From Formicarius rufipectus (taxonomy: Eukaryota > Chordata > Aves > Passeriformes > Formicariidae): a stretch of 64,000 bases of DNA. Position 1 is the stretch's first letter, and every line of letters starts with the position of its first letter. The translations under genes were made by a program, and so were the position numbers. Of the stretch, positions 1 to 13,239 are shown in pieces. The notes under the pieces were generated by a model. It was not told where the DNA came from and made no database searches. It worked only from the letters and a program-made list of their open reading frames with translations. The DNA lies in assembly GCA_013399695.1 (NCBI GenBank), contig VXAU01002235.1, positions 1,046,798 to 1,110,797 of the forward strand, read 5' to 3'.

Positions 1-3000
1 TTAAGTTCATAACAGCACAAAACTGAACACTAATTATGTATTTAGAGCTTAAAGTGGTGCTGTGTTTGGAGTATATTCTTTGTTTATGGCATCTTGAATA
101 GAATAAGAAATGGCAAAATTTGAGAAAAGTAGATGATGGATAAAATAGGCTGTTCCAAGTGTACAGAAATCCCTTGGACTACACAGTGGGCCAGACCTGT
201 GTACTCACGTCTATGGAACAAGTTTGAAATCAAGTCCTGACCTATTGCTTCATGTGCAGTTGGGCCCGTGAGTGAAATAACAGACTACTTTTCTCAGCTG
301 CTGAAAGCCCTTTTTTAGGGGCAATTTGGTTCTCTGCTTTTTCAAAGGGAAATTGTATCCATCTTATTTTTCACTGTGTTCTGTTTACTGGTGACATATG
401 GACTTACAAATGCGCAACTCGTCACTAGAGCGGGAATGACCCTTCCCATTAGCAACTGGTGTGTGCCATGTGCATTTTTTGGGAGTTCCAGGGGAAAAAT
501 GTACATTTTTCCTCATTTAGTCAAATTTTGCTTTTCATAAGTCAGTGACAAACCCCCAGTTGTCCCTGGGGGAGCAGGTCTCACCTTGTTGCTGAGCTCA
601 CCTTCCCACCTGGTGTCTGCAAGGTGGTTCCTCTGCGGCTTGGGTGCTCCAGCATCATTGCCAAACCAAGTGTTGGGAGGGAGGTGCCTTCCCAGAACTC
701 CAAATTCACCACCCCCAAGGCTGCTCTGCTTCCCACTGGCTCAGGAGAACGTTTTTCCCTGGCTGTTCCAAACCAGGCAGACAGGCTGAAGACAGCCTGT
801 GTGGTTTCATCTAATCTGGTGCTGGAACTCCAAGCATCACATGGGGCGGCTGTGATTTGGAATGTTAACCACTAAATCACTTAGAGGAATTTATAATTCA
901 CCTCAGCTATTGTGGGATTTGGTACAATAAGATCATTATTGCCTTGAGATATCCTTCAGGTCATTAATTTAAATTAGAAATGCTTTCAAACAGGATATCA
1001 TGCACAGCTCCTTCCATAGATCTTAAAGCTTAAATAAACTCAAGAAATACTTCCTGCCAGATATCATCTTGGCAAATGTGGATCACCATTTCCAAGCAGT
1101 GCAATATCTGGCTGTGGCTTTTAAAGGTGGCACTGCAGTAGGGAGCATATGCATTAATTGTACTAATTATTATTTCTGGTTTGAAGGGACTAAATTCTCC
1201 CATAAGCAAATCACTTGTTCTTTAGGGATTTGACACTACATTGGGGTGGTTTGTTGCATAACTGGATTCAGACTAAAATAACTGTGACCTTGTAAATCAG
1301 GTGGGGGCTCCCTATGGAAGACAACCCTTGGAGTAGTAGGGCTGTGGTGGGGAGCTGTAGTTGGTAGGGGAATATTCAACAGGAAAGAGCAGGGTGAAGT
1401 GGCAAAGTGCTCAGGCTGAAGGAAGGACTGGGGAGGAACTGGATGTGATGGGTGAAAGGAGCTAAAAAATGCCTTAAATATCTGATGGGTGGAATGGTGA
1501 ATGATGATCCAAAAATGACTTAAATATTTGAGGGTGCGGAGATGTTCTAGTGCAAGGAGAGTGTGAAGGCAGCCTGGGGAGGGAAATATCTCAATAGAAA
1601 TCATTTGCCAAACTGAGTTGATACAGCACCTTGGAAGGCAGAGTCTGCAATTTCTGCCCCTTGCGTGGGGCGAGCGTGAATGTGCCATGAACAGAGCTCA
1701 GTGACTTGGCCTCTGCAGCCTCTGCTGCATCACTCAATGCCACAGCAACCTGACTTCAAAAACCTCACCCCAAAATTTAGTATTAACCTGTGCTGCCAGA
1801 ATTGGCAGGAAAGACTCAGCAACATTTAAATGAACAGTTCTGTCAGCTACAAGTTTGAGTTTCTTAGTGGTTTTGGTCAACTGTTCCAGCCTTTGATTAT
1901 TATTTCTTTTCCGAGTCTGAACTTCCCCCTTCAGAATCAGGGTTACCTCACATCCATGCTTTCTGTTTGACCTGGGTTTTGAGGGAAGGACTGGGCTGTC
2001 AGTACTCCAGGCATCTGGAGAAATCCAGCGTTTGGGGCTGAGCATCCAACCTGCTGATTGCAAACGTACCTGCCGAGGTGTTTGCAGTGAGTGTTGGGTG
2101 ATCACAGAACACCACGAGCTTGGGCGGCTCTGAAATCCTCCCAGGACTGGGGCAGGAACCTTCATTCCTGGGAAGCAATTGCTCCAATATTTGTGCCCTT
2201 GTTTTAACGATGCTTTTGAGGTTTTCTGGACAAGTTGCTGCTCAAAGCTGAAGAAATGCTTTTGCTGTCTGGTCCAGCTTGTTTCTTAGAAAGTTTGGAG
2301 ACTGATGGCGAGCTGTGGATGTATCTGATTGGCTTTTGCTCTCTAACCACCCAGAGCTACCCCAGTCTGCCCTGTTGTCTTCGCAGTTCTTGGCTAAATG
2401 GGGAAAGGAAAGCTCCTTGGCAGCTTGCCACGCTGAACCCCCCAGCCCTGATTTATTGTCACCAAAACCAGCTGCAGATGTTGGCCGGACCAGGGCTCTG
2501 CTGCCAATTAGGGCGTCTCATGCAGAGACTCCTGCTCTGTTTGCCTGGCATTCAGAGCAGAGCAGGGCTGAGGGGATGGGGCTGTGTCATAAAAAGGGAG
2601 TTTAAGAACATGGAAAATAGGTTTCACCTGGGCAGGTAGTGGCTGGTGGGAGGAGGAGGCTGGGTCTTTTTCAGCCTCTTCTCAGGTCTTTCATTTTCCT
2701 ACTGAACCCTAAAACTCCCTACTGAGACCCAGCCCGTGTGTACCTGTGTGGTTTGAGAGCTTGAAACTCGTCTTGGGTTCACTGAAAGTCTGCCTGAACT
2801 TTCCTGTATTGAGGAGAAACGTGCAATGAAGTTGGGCTGAGCTTTCCACAGCCACCTAAGCCTCTTCCCAGCCCCTCTGCCTGGGGGAGCACCCGGGAGT
2901 GTGTGTTTGGGTTCTAAAGCCATTTTGAGAATAGCAAAAGTCATTTTCAGGCAGCTCTTGTATGGAAATTGCATAATTTTCAACTATGGAAAGTGGAGAA

Positions 3001-3919
3001 AGAAGTACAACACTGAAAATGTTGGTGAAGTACAGACCAGCTCAAGTCAGATATTTCCTTCTGCTGCTAATCCAATGTTTAAATCAAACTGGTCACAAAT
3101 CTAGATAATCTGATTCAAAATTAGGCTGATATAAAACATGATCCCTTTAATCCCTTTATTCTACTTCTATTACATTTCGGGTCTATGATCTTTGTTGCAA
3201 TTTCAACCATAATTTCACAATACTGCCTTTCCAGTGCTCTACAAGTTAAAGCTACATTACCTATTATGCCAAAAAAGCTGTTCTATGTATTATAAACTTG
3301 ATGAATCTCACCAACTTGTATTTTCAATACTGTATGTAGCATTGCAATTTGACAAAATTAAATACAGCTGAGAACTGTGAGATTTAAACTGGGAAAAAAT
3401 TATTAGATTACAGAATGAAATGAATGAGTGAAAAAACTGAGGGAGAGTAAAATCTGAGACAGTTTTATTCATTGATCTCAGTAGCACCTGTGATGGGAGG
3501 ATGCTCCTTTGGATAAAAGAAGTTTTGTCCCTTTTATCCCTAGTAAGAAGACTAAAGAATTTATTTTTCCTAATGCAGTGCTTCTAATAGTGTAAATCTC
3601 TGAAATTCAGCTAAACAAAATCTGCTGCTAAATAATTCTCACATCCCTTCTTAACATCGGGTTAATATTTATGCTATGTTCTGAGACTTTCTAAAAACAA
3701 ATAAATAGAAAGCCCAGAAAACTTAAACTTTTCCTAAACATTTATGTCTTCCTACTGCATATCCTTGTCCATCTTTTTATGCTTGCTGTAATTTTTAAGG
3801 TTAATAGGAAATAAATAAAATCTTAGAGTGTTAGTTTATAAGTCTTGTCTTCTCAGCTCTGGATATTTGATTTAAAAGCAGCTCGTAGTGACCTCCCTGG
3901 GTATCGAGTGTTGAGTGCT

Positions 3920-4100
3920 GCAAATGAAATGCAAAAGCTGATCTCACCACTCGGCCGGTTGGAAGGAACTCCTTGGGTACACGGGCAAGATCAGAGACCA
4001 TTAGTAACCAATATTAGATTAAATGAGACTAAACATTACATAGTGTGATTTTCCTTCTCCAAGAGGTTTGTTATTGCCCTAATGCAAAGCACCTCTTCTC
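3920..4100. other. Candidate conserved noncoding element
   Basis: Unique, mixed-composition DNA without simple repeats, containing 'ccattagtaacc' and 'agattaaatgagac' type AT-rich sites between balanced-composition segments. This texture is common in vertebrate enhancers, but the call rests on appearance only. No reading frame of note crosses it with a recognisable protein. It could equally be ordinary unique DNA. Confidence 0.22.
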
Positions 4101-6659
4101 TGCAGTGCTTGGAGTGTTTAGTCTCCCGGGGCTGGGCACAGGATGCTCGGAGGGGATCCCGCACAGTCAGGGCTTATCTGCAGAGCAATCTGATGCCACG
4201 GCCCCAGAGGAACAGAGGGAGGAAATCTGAGAACTGGGCTTTGCTCGAACTTAATAGTGACATAAAAGCCCTGATTTTCTCTTTTAAGGTTTGAAATGTA
4301 CTTCGCGATGAGAACGCGGTGTCGCGTTACCCTAATGCACCGAAGGGGTTTGCAGGCAAAGCCTCCAATAAAGTTTCACAGCTCCCGTGTCCCAGACGGG
4401 TTGGAAAAGGGGGATGTTTGAGAAGGGCCAAAAACACACACTCAAGTTCAACCAGGAAAACCATTTGGATACTGCTAAAGATTCCCTGGCAATGATATTG
4501 GCAGAGCTCTCCGCCCTCCGGGCATCCCATCAGTGTGACACTCGCGTGCCCATTGAGGGGGGTGAGGGTCTGCAAGAAGGATCCTTGTTCTCTCTTTACT
4601 TTGTTTGTTTGTGAAGCTGAAAACCAGTTCCTTCCAGCAGGAATTGCTGATTGTCAATGAGACACGTTCCCTGGGCGTCAGATGTGGGAATGTTGCTGTG
4701 GCAGAGTTGATGAATGTTGGGTGGCTCTCTTCGTTTTCACTTTCTCTCAAGTGAAATGACATGGAAATTTTCTGTGGAGTCTCCTGAGGGAATGAAGTGA
4801 TGCTTGGCCAGGTGTGTTCTACTCAGATCTCCAGAATCCACAGGAAACAACAGAACAGATTGACACAACTTTCCTCTGTTCTCTTCCGCCTGCATTCTTG
4901 GGAGAAAAAACCCCAACCAACCTACTCCTTTAGTCTCGAGATTTCTGCAGTGTCTGGCTTCCAGGGAGCTGGTAGAACTTACAATCTGTGGGGGAAGTTG
5001 AGCAAAACAAATCCCACATTCTGCTCAGAAATTTTTATTTTTTTTCACAAACCAAATGTGATGCTCTGGTGTGAGACAGAAACGTTGCCAAAACCACTTT
5101 ACATCAAAATGTTTCATAGAGCTAAGTCAAACTTTCCTGAATTTTTGTTTCAGAAGGAAACTGCAAGTAAAAAGCTGTAGCAGAATGAAATAAAACCAGG
5201 TCATATTGTTATCCTGTGTCACTATGGATTTTCAGGGATTTCTTCTAAAATTTTTCTGTAGAGTGAAATATTCTGTTCGAAATTCGAAACTGGAGTAATG
5301 TTTTGATGTAATAAAATATTTCCATCAATCCAAGGTTTAAATTACTTAATTGATTCTGGTATTTTCCTCTTGGTTAAAAAACCCCACAGATTTTAAAATC
5401 CCAGAATCTTTTATGAATTGGAGCTTCCTTTTCTGCACAGGCCTGATCTTTCCTTCCTATGAGGTAGTGCACAAGTCTTTAAGCAGTTTAGTGAGGAGTT
5501 TAAACCAGGCCCCCGGTTACCAGGGCGGTAACATGTATTGGGGATGAATTCCCACCAAGTGGTTTTTGTAGGGTCTAAAGGACATCTCTGCTAAAGAAGG
5601 AATGGTGCTGGATCTCCCAAATCCTAATGAAGTGCCTTACCCAGAACATTCTTATTTCTTTTGGTAATTTTGTGGTATTTGGTATTTACTAGTACGTGGG
5701 TTTGGACAAAACATAAACTGCTTGAGCAGAGCAGCAGCAGTTGCACTTGTGTTTGGTAGAACTGAAGACAATATTTTATGACTTATGAAGCCTCCAAGGG
5801 TGATTTCAACCCCTCCAGCTTTAAATAGAATGACACCCGCAGCTGTAACAGTACATTTGACAGCAAGTTAACTCTCAACCTGCTGCATCTGCAGGTTGCA
5901 CGTTAGATGTGACCAATAAAACCCACTCTATAATATACAGAAACAGAGGCTGGATAGTTAATGATGAGACTCTCACCTGCTCTGCACAGAAATACTTGAT
6001 TTTATAATATGTTACATAGTGTACATTTCCTCTGTGATTACAGATGGTCAGAACTGGGGTTAATACTTGCAAAGTTGGGATAATTCTCTAGAGTGTTTCT
6101 GTTTCTCAGCCGAAATAGGAATAATTTTGCAGTCTACAGATCAATAGCAGAGTAGCATGGATGGGTGTAAGAGGTGCACCTACTATAGACTGTTAACTTA
6201 GGTGTTGTTCTGCTGCTAAAAATTAATTTGGGGTAGATGTTGAGGGAGAGACTGAGGGGAAAAAACATATTGCAAAACAACATGGATAAAACCTTCACCC
6301 TACTGGAGTGGAGGGTGTAATCCCTTTGGAAAAAGGGATTTAGTACAACCATCCCTGACAAAAGAGGAGGCAGGAGAGGTTGGTGGGCCTGGCCAGACTG
6401 GAACATCTCATCAGTGCTCTGACTTTAATTGAGTTCTTTCACTGCTTATACAGCTTTAATAACGTTTGGAGACGGGGAAGTGAAGGCAGTGGCTTCTGTT
6501 TCTGATAGATTCCTTTGCACTGAGATTTAATGGATTAGCCAAAATGATGTGAAAAAATGGATCTCTGATTTATGACCTGCAATTTTTCGCTTACTGCAGC
6601 ATTTTTTTCCCTCAATCAGTGTTTTCCACCCTGTTAAAGTCTTGTGTGAATAAGTGCTA

Positions 6660-6860
6660 TGTTGTGTTTCTGGATTTGCCCGGAGGGCTCATCAGACGAC
6701 CCTTTGCCTACAGTCCCCACCAGGCCATTTAAACAGGAAGTTTAATTTTATAGTATTAAAAAAGAGAAAACGGTACTTAATTATCTGGCTGTGAAACAGC
6801 AGTGCTCTTTCTTAATTTTAGTAGCTAATAAAATGCTGTTCCTGCAGTTAACTACTTCTG
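6660..6860. other. Candidate conserved noncoding element, homeodomain-site rich
   Basis: Holds several TAAT/ATTA cores in about 130 bases, including 'cttaattatctgg' across the 6,780 line break and 'gtagctaataaaatg' near 6,820, next to 'ccatttaaacagg'. Clusters of such cores are typical of homeodomain-bound enhancers, though AT-rich DNA produces them by chance as well. No coding potential was seen. Identity is an inference. Confidence 0.28.
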
Positions 6861-7359
6861 GTCCAAACGCACTACAATTTTGGCTATTTGAATAGAATAT
6901 TTTATGAACTGTTATATATTGCACTACAGTTTTTAAACTCTGCTATGACATATTTCTCTCAAGATTTATTAGCATTTTTTATTTAAAACAATATATTAAG
7001 GAGAGGAGAAAGAGTAATCTTAGCTAAAATTCAAATATTAGAAAAACATAACATAGACCAAATCTTTTCATTTAACTTCCCCCCCTCCCCTTCTCCTCTC
7101 CCACTGTTGCTATAAAAAAGTTTTTTGGAACAACAACCCACACCTGCATCATTAATTCAATATGTCTTCCAACATGACTCAAATCATAGTATCAGTTTCA
7201 GGGGCCATTTGCTACTTAAATGACTTTATGAAAACAGAACAATGAGCTGCCCCTATGCAGTCCTGACCAACTCTGGCTAAAATAAACCTCGAGATCTTTT
7301 ATATCCCCATGCATTTACTTCTTTCCTAACAGTTGCCTTTCTGCTGCTCTCCCCCTGAG

Positions 7360-7500
7360 CAAACGGGCTCATTAAGTGTGATGTCTGTTGTGTGCAACTG
7401 TCTCTATAAACTCGTTAATGCCCAAAGCCTGGGCTGTGTCTGCCCCGAGGAACAACCTCATCTGGGGCTTTGTTGAATTTGAAATTATTTGGGATAAAGG
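7360..7500. other. Candidate conserved noncoding element
   Basis: Balanced-composition unique DNA with 'gctcattaagtgtg', 'ataaactcgttaatgc' and 'gaaattatttggg'. It lies about 200 bases left of the nested CR1 insertion. It has no open frame of interest. The call is from sequence texture only. Confidence 0.22.
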
Positions 7501-7706
7501 CATTTTGTCCCAGCCCAGGCCCTGAAGGGAGAGACTCATACTGATGAGGCTGGGAGGTTTGTTTCCCAGTTTAAGTTGTTGATGAAGGAATGGTGCAAAT
7601 GAAAGGATGGTTCAAGAGCTGTGTTGGTTCCTTCACTGCCATGGGCTGAGAATGACCACTAGAAAGGTTTTTGCCCTTAGGTCCTAGGTAAGAAGACTTT
7701 TAGAAA

Positions 7707-7815
7707 GCTGGCCTCAAGTTGTGCTGTAAGGGTTTAGATCAGATATTAGGAAAAGTTATTCCCAAGAAGGGTTGTCAAGAACTGGAATAGGATATGTGGA
7801 GTCCCCATCCCTGGA
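7707..7815 (+). mobile_element. Older CR1 LINE, 3' region, left half (interrupted)
   Basis: Plus-strand CR1 fragment. It reads through the usual 'ggcctcaagttgt', 'gatattaggaaaa' and 'ccccatccctgga' blocks of the CR1 3' region. At 7,815 the sequence switches into the 3' end of a different CR1 copy and the older copy resumes at about 7,905 at the matching internal position. The pair 7,707-7,815 and 7,905-8,012 is therefore one element split by a later insertion. The copy at 13,695-14,101, on the other strand, shows the same subfamily uninterrupted. Confidence 0.85.
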
Positions 7816-7904
7816 CAATGCTGGGATTGTTGGGGTGTCCTGTGCAGGGCCAGGAGTTGGACTCGAGGATCCTCGTGGTTCCCTTCCAGCTCAGGATATT
7901 CTAA
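7816..7904 (+). mobile_element. Younger CR1 3' end nested in the older CR1
   Basis: A short, strongly 5'-truncated CR1 of the subfamily carrying 'ggattgttggggtgtcc', 'cagggccaggagttgg' and 'tcaggatattcta'. It starts immediately after 'ccctgga' of the older copy and ends where the older copy continues with 'ggttcaagaaacatgtgg'. No clear target-site duplication is seen, as is usual for CR1. The boundary could shift by a few bases. Related copies of this subfamily lie at 37,031-37,345 and 45,440-45,741. Confidence 0.85.
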
Positions 7905-8012
7905 TGGTTCAAGAAACATGTGGATGTTGCACTTGGAGACGTGGTTTGGTGGAGTTGACACTTGGACTTGATAATCTGGGAGGTGTTTTCCAACCTTAAT
8001 GATTCTGTGATC
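7905..8012 (+). mobile_element. Older CR1 LINE, 3' region, right half
   Basis: Continuation of the older CR1: 'ttcaagaaacatgtgg', 'gttgcacttggagac' and 'ttttccaacctt', ending in a degenerate copy of the terminal CR1 octamer repeat ('gattctgtga'). The end of the element is therefore intact on the 3' side. It encodes nothing; the few frames across it are chance. Confidence 0.85.
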
Positions 8013-11000
8013 TCCAGTAATAAACTGCTCTTTCTCTGGTGCTCTGCTACAGAGCGTAACCCAGTTGTAGCAGCTGATTCTAAGGGAAGTACCTCTAATT
8101 TCAGAGGTGCATGTTTTCCATGCAGGGCAGAGTCATCTTGAGTTGTACAGAGGTGAGAGTCTCTGGGCGTCCTGTCTGGGAGGGAAGAAAATTGGAATAG
8201 GTGGCCCAGCCCACACAATTCCTTATGAGTCAGGTCACTCATGAAGGAAATTATCATTTGTTTGCAGAAGGGATCAAAGCCCAGTGAGCATCTGCTGGAT
8301 CTTACCTGTCACTTAGCGATGGAGGACACAATTCCTGCTGCCTCCCACCATGTGGAGCAGCAACCAGTTAGAGAGGAAGCTCTTGCCATCAATGACATGA
8401 GCTGATGCTTTGGAGGAAATATCCTTCACGACTGTGATTTAGCTGTGTGTAGTCAGTTAATTTGCAGGCTTTAAGAGGCACAGGCAGCTATCAATATTAG
8501 CCTTGCAAGCACATTGTATGCCAGCAGAAAACAATGAGGTTATCATTAATGCTCTGTCAGAAAACAGTGCTGGGGATCCATCCTCACACCTGCCCTTCCA
8601 TGTGCACACACTGAGGAAATGCACCCAACAGTCCCCAGCGCTGCAAAGTTTTATTTTTGTCAGTGATGCAGCTTCCACACTGCTCATCACAGCCTGAGTC
8701 CAGCTAGGAACTGCTTGAAGGGGAAAAAATAAAAAATCTGCCTATTCACTGGCAAAAACTGCTGCTTATTATATCCATGCTGGTGTAGTCACCCCTAATA
8801 TAGACATAGCTAAATATCTTCCCAGATCTATTTCAAGGACTGTCTGAGCACAAATATTTTGGCCATGACAAAAAGTGGCTTGTTGGTATATTTTAGAGTC
8901 TTCAAGGGCTAAATTGGGCTTGGATGGGATCCAGGTTTCTGAAGAGCAAAGACATCGAGGAAGACAGTTTGTACAATCTGTAGAAGGGAGGGCAATGTGG
9001 AAATCTTTCAGGTTAAAAACAAACTAATGAAAAACCAAAACAACAGAACAAAATTCTGGTGAAAGGTAGGAAAATGCCTCTGAAGATGATAACAAATTGA
9101 AATCAGAGCAATGGGTTTCAAAAACAAGTGTAACATCTGAAACCTGGGAAGGTACTAGAAATTATTTACCTTCAGCAACAGGGTTGTTCGTCATTTGTGT
9201 TTTAGTTGCCTTGAATTCTAGCTCTAGAATTCAGAGTTGAGGGGAAATGTGTTAATTCAAAGAGGATCCAAAAATATGCCTTCATGGGAAAAGGTAACAG
9301 CAGGTACCTTCTGAAAATCATGTACAGCCCACTATTGGCAGTTCTGGATTTTACCAATGAATGAAACAAAGCCAGAAACTCCAATTAAAAAAATCACTCC
9401 CTAGAGTGCTCCAAGAGTCTTCTGGCCAAAGATATTTAGAGGAGCCGATGGATCGAAGGGAATTGAAGATTGTCAAGTGGCACATGGTGGTCATCCCCAA
9501 CCCCTTGCAAAGTGCCTTCTCTCTACAAGCCCACAGTAAGCCCAGCCAAAAGGCTGAGAGTTGCAGGGCCAGCTGTCCTTTGGATCCAGACTAGGAGGGC
9601 AAAGGGAATCGGTCTAGTAGAGCTGTGGCAGCACTGATGCATTTCAGAGCAGTGGAGTAAAAAGCACACGTTAACTGGCAATGACTGGACTTCATTAATT
9701 GAAGAGCTGATCCGTGAGGGGCCCTGGAGGCTGTTGTATTCACTGGTGGTGGTGGTTGCTTCACTTCAGGGCAGAGGGTGGGGTAGTCTGGCTGAGGAGT
9801 AACCCGGTATCTGATGGGGATGATAAAAATCCAGCACATCCCGCGTGGGGTGGGCTCTGCTCCTGCCCCTTCCAGCTGGGCTGGGCTCTGGGAAGGTCTT
9901 ACACACATCCCACCACCTCTGGGGCAGTGGGTGAGGAATTCCTGGCTGTTATCTGAACAGTGCTGGAAAGGAAGATGTTTAATAGGTGTGCAGTTGGAAT
10001 GGAAGGTACTCAGACTTAGTTGTACATAAACAGGTAAAGAGTTAGTTAGATATTCCTGAACAGGAAACATAATTGCAACTTTAACAGAAAAAAATTTCAC
10101 TTCTACTTCTGAAATCAGGCCTTGACACCAGGCCAAGCAAGTTCTGGTGAGATGTGGTAGAGATGATTCTTCTGAGAGATCAAGAACTTTCTGGTAACCA
10201 AATTATTTTTTTATCTGTAACTGGTTAGAATGAACACAATCTCTGTGTTTGAAGGCCTGTAGTGAGAGAATCAAACTCATCTCTGCAGCTCCAGCCTTGA
10301 CTTTATCTTCTGTCTGATGTCATCTTTTCTCCTCCTCTCCTAGACCTAAAGTTCTGCCTTTCAGGTGAAAGGCAAGAAAATCTCTTTTCTGCTTGTTCCA
10401 TTCAGCATTCTCAAACCCTCCCTTCACTTTCAAAAAAAGGCTCTAAAGAACTCTTAAGGATCAGATTGTGCCACTTTGGTCTGCAATAGCAGTGCTGCAA
10501 AAACTTGAGGCCAGTGGTGAGTTCCTGGTCCCCAAAAGATCTTTGCATGAGTGTGGCTGGGATGGTGATACTGGTGCATGGATGCATCCAGAAGGAATGA
10601 AGTCTGAAGAAAGCATTTGGAGAGTTCAGGACATGGTGAAATGCTGAACTATACAATTCTAATGAACCTTTCAGTGCTCAGATATGTGACTGTATGAGAA
10701 AGAGGTCTCAAAGCCCCAGATCCACATTGTCCCAGAGAGAGAACATCACCTTTTGGGAGCAGGAGGCCTCTGTGGACAGAAGAGCTTAACTCCAATGACT
10801 CCTTATAATTTTTATATTAAGCTAATGTCCCATTATTCCTGCACTGGCCAGCTCTGGCTGATTGCTCGCTGTTGTTTCAGACATCCCTCAGTGCTAAGCA
10901 GCCTCCACTATTTACCCACCTGAACCTTATCAGTGCCTGTACTTGGTAACCCGGAATCATTTGCTATTATGGAGATTTCTTTTCTTTTTTCAGTTGACAC

Positions 11001-11084
11001 ACTCATTCTCTAAAGACAACAACACAAATGAGCCTATTAGGGTTGGGAGCTGCTGGGCCAGCCCTGCTGAGCCGGCTGAGATCA

Positions 11085-11400
11085 GAGTGTTTGCACTTCG
11101 AATTTGCTCAATTGGTCCTTTTCCATTATTCGACCTGGATGGCTCCTGCTCCCGCCCTTGTTGTCTGCATTAACTGTCTATTACCTTGTTTACCAAGGCC
11201 GTGTTAAACACCAGCTTATGAATGTCAATTTGTTCTCCAATTAGCTCTGCCTTATTGACTGCCCTCAGACTTTCCACCTAAGCTTTCTGAAGTGCCTGTC
11301 GCTATAAAACTGATTTGTTTAATTTTTTTAAAGGGATATAAGTTTAATGTGCCCTTTTATTTTGCTGTTATCTTGCTTGCCCATATCTAAAGTCTGTTTA
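11085..11400. other. Candidate conserved noncoding element
   Basis: About 300 bases of unique DNA with several recognisable binding-site cores: an inverted CCAAT box (ATTGG at 11,111-11,115), a forkhead core TGTTTAC at 11,187-11,193, and 'ccaattag' at 11,237-11,244, followed by 'cgctataaaactg'. It contains no simple repeats and no coding signal. The density and the non-repetitive texture suggest an enhancer-type element; alignment to another vertebrate would be needed to show conservation. Confidence 0.33.
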
Positions 11401-12879
11401 TGGACTGGGGTTTGTTCTAATAGCTTCATATCTGTGTTAATATTTTGTGACAGTTTATGTACTTAACTAGTGCAGGGGACAGATTAATCCTCCTCTCCTG
11501 GGTGTGATGTATTGGCAGGAACCTGCTAAAGAAACACAGATTTCCCAGAGGCCTGAAGGGTAAACATGGGGATGTTTTGTGGAAGGAAAATTAAGAAATT
11601 TATTGGCTTGAGCAACTCTCATATTCCCTCTGCCACATACAGGAGACACTTTCTTCTGTAGGACTCAGCAATATGATGGTTTTCCCAGACAACAGGTTCT
11701 TGACTCTTTTCCAAAGAGTCTGCTTTGGATTCCCTGGGAATTGTCTCTGTGCTGACTGTACCTAGGAGCAGTGCGTGGTTTGGACCTGCTGTTTGAGTGT
11801 TTATTGGGAATTATCTGTCATGAGACAGAGACAATGTGTACCTGTGGTACAGGTGGTTTATTTTTCTTTCTCCACTCCTGACTTCAAATATCCCTGACAT
11901 CCTTTCCTGCCTTAGCTCTCCTACTTCCAACTAAGGAAGGCTCACTTTGATTTAAAAAATAACTCAGGAGAGATGCTGTTGCTAACATTTTATACTGAGC
12001 TCTCATGGCTGTTCAGATGGTTTAATTGTCAGCTTTGAAGTCTGTTGACTGGGGTGCAGAAGCATTAAAAATAAAATTTTTGTTCAGAGCTCTTGGGAGA
12101 GAGAAGAAATTCAGTTTCCCCTTCTGTTTTAGACATTCACGACACTCAAAAGGAACTAGACCCTCGTTCTCACAGGGACCCACCTCCCTGCTGGTGGCAC
12201 TGCAGTTGTTCAAGCTGTTTGAGTGACTTCCCTGACCTTCTCCATGCTCCCGGCAGCGTTAAGTGGTGCAGGGGAGTCACAGAATTTGAGGGATTCATAA
12301 CATTCAGGCTGCTGTTTGTGTCCCCTGTGCTGCTGGATGCACCGATGGCATCCAGCCATCATGGTTTAATGGCCATCAACTGCTGAGAGTCCAGCCTGGT
12401 GAAGCAGAGAAGTTGAATAAGACTTCAGATATTTCTAGTCTTCCCTTTCCTCCTTTTTTTGCAGCATATTGCCAGCATATTTTAACCACTTCTATTTCCT
12501 TTAGTACTACATCTCCCCAAAACCCTGTACAGCAAATACTGCACCCAAAATATTGCTTTCACTTCTTGGTGTGGGTATTCCAGGTCTGTTCTGACTGATT
12601 GTATCAGAACTACTATTGAGAGAAGAATCACAATTCCAGGTTCAACCCAAGTCAGTGCCTTCAAGATCTCCCCTGTTATGGGTGTTGAATCCACTGTGTG
12701 AAAATACCCGGTTTCTCAGTCATCCTTAGAGCTTTGCTTTTCTTTCCTAAACAAGCCACTGAAAAAAGTTAGATTTGCTGAAGAAATATCTTAGGGGCAA
12801 AACCATACTCCTAGGAAGGGAGAAAAGCAATGGCTGTGAGTGGGTTTTGCTGCTGTTTTATGAGTAGAACCCTATGAGA

Positions 12880-13120
12880 CAGGTGTTTTTTGGCATCAGG
12901 GCAGTGTCAATTAATGGCTTTTGCAGTTATCTAAATGCTTTGGCTGTGCTTGGGCGTTTAATCTCTTGTAAAAGCTGTTTATTGCCCTCTGTACTGCTCT
13001 GCAAGGCACATTATCCTTTAAGTATATGAATGACACAATGAGTCCTCTTAGAGACTTACCAAAATACTGCTGATTAAAGGTCAAGCATAAAAATTCAGAT
13101 GCCTCTCTCCTTAATTAAGA
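12880..13120. other. Candidate conserved noncoding element
   Basis: Unique DNA with 'tcaattaatggc' near its left side and a perfect TTAATTAA palindrome at 13,111-13,118. Between them lie 'cgtttaatctc' and 'gctgattaaagg'. No coding signal was seen. The AT-rich cores alone are weak evidence, so this is an appearance-based call. Confidence 0.27.
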
Positions 13121-13239
13121 GAACCAACCCTCCTGCATAAAGATCAGTATCAGTCATGAAGGGAAGTTGGGGATGGGGAGGATGGAGGAGATGTGTTTCT
13201 GTGGGGAGGGTAAAGGCTTTGTGGCCCTGTTTGGTTTCC

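Larger units (their letters stand above)
1..7706. other. Gene-free unique DNA, left flank
   Basis: AT-rich unique sequence with no supportable gene and no recognisable interspersed repeat. Open frames here are under 155 codons, overlap on both strands and show no domain. Within it, short patches look less degraded than their surroundings and are listed separately as candidate conserved noncoding elements (3,920-4,100, 6,660-6,860 and 7,360-7,500). A pyrimidine tract rich in C runs lies near 7,080-7,103. Weak patches without clear identity also occur near 5,440-5,560. Otherwise I see nothing. Confidence 0.7.

Noticed and set aside
9591..10136. 181-codon minus-strand frame
   Set aside because: No recognisable domain, proline-rich middle from a GC-richer patch, no splice or start context. 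Plus-strand frames overlap it.
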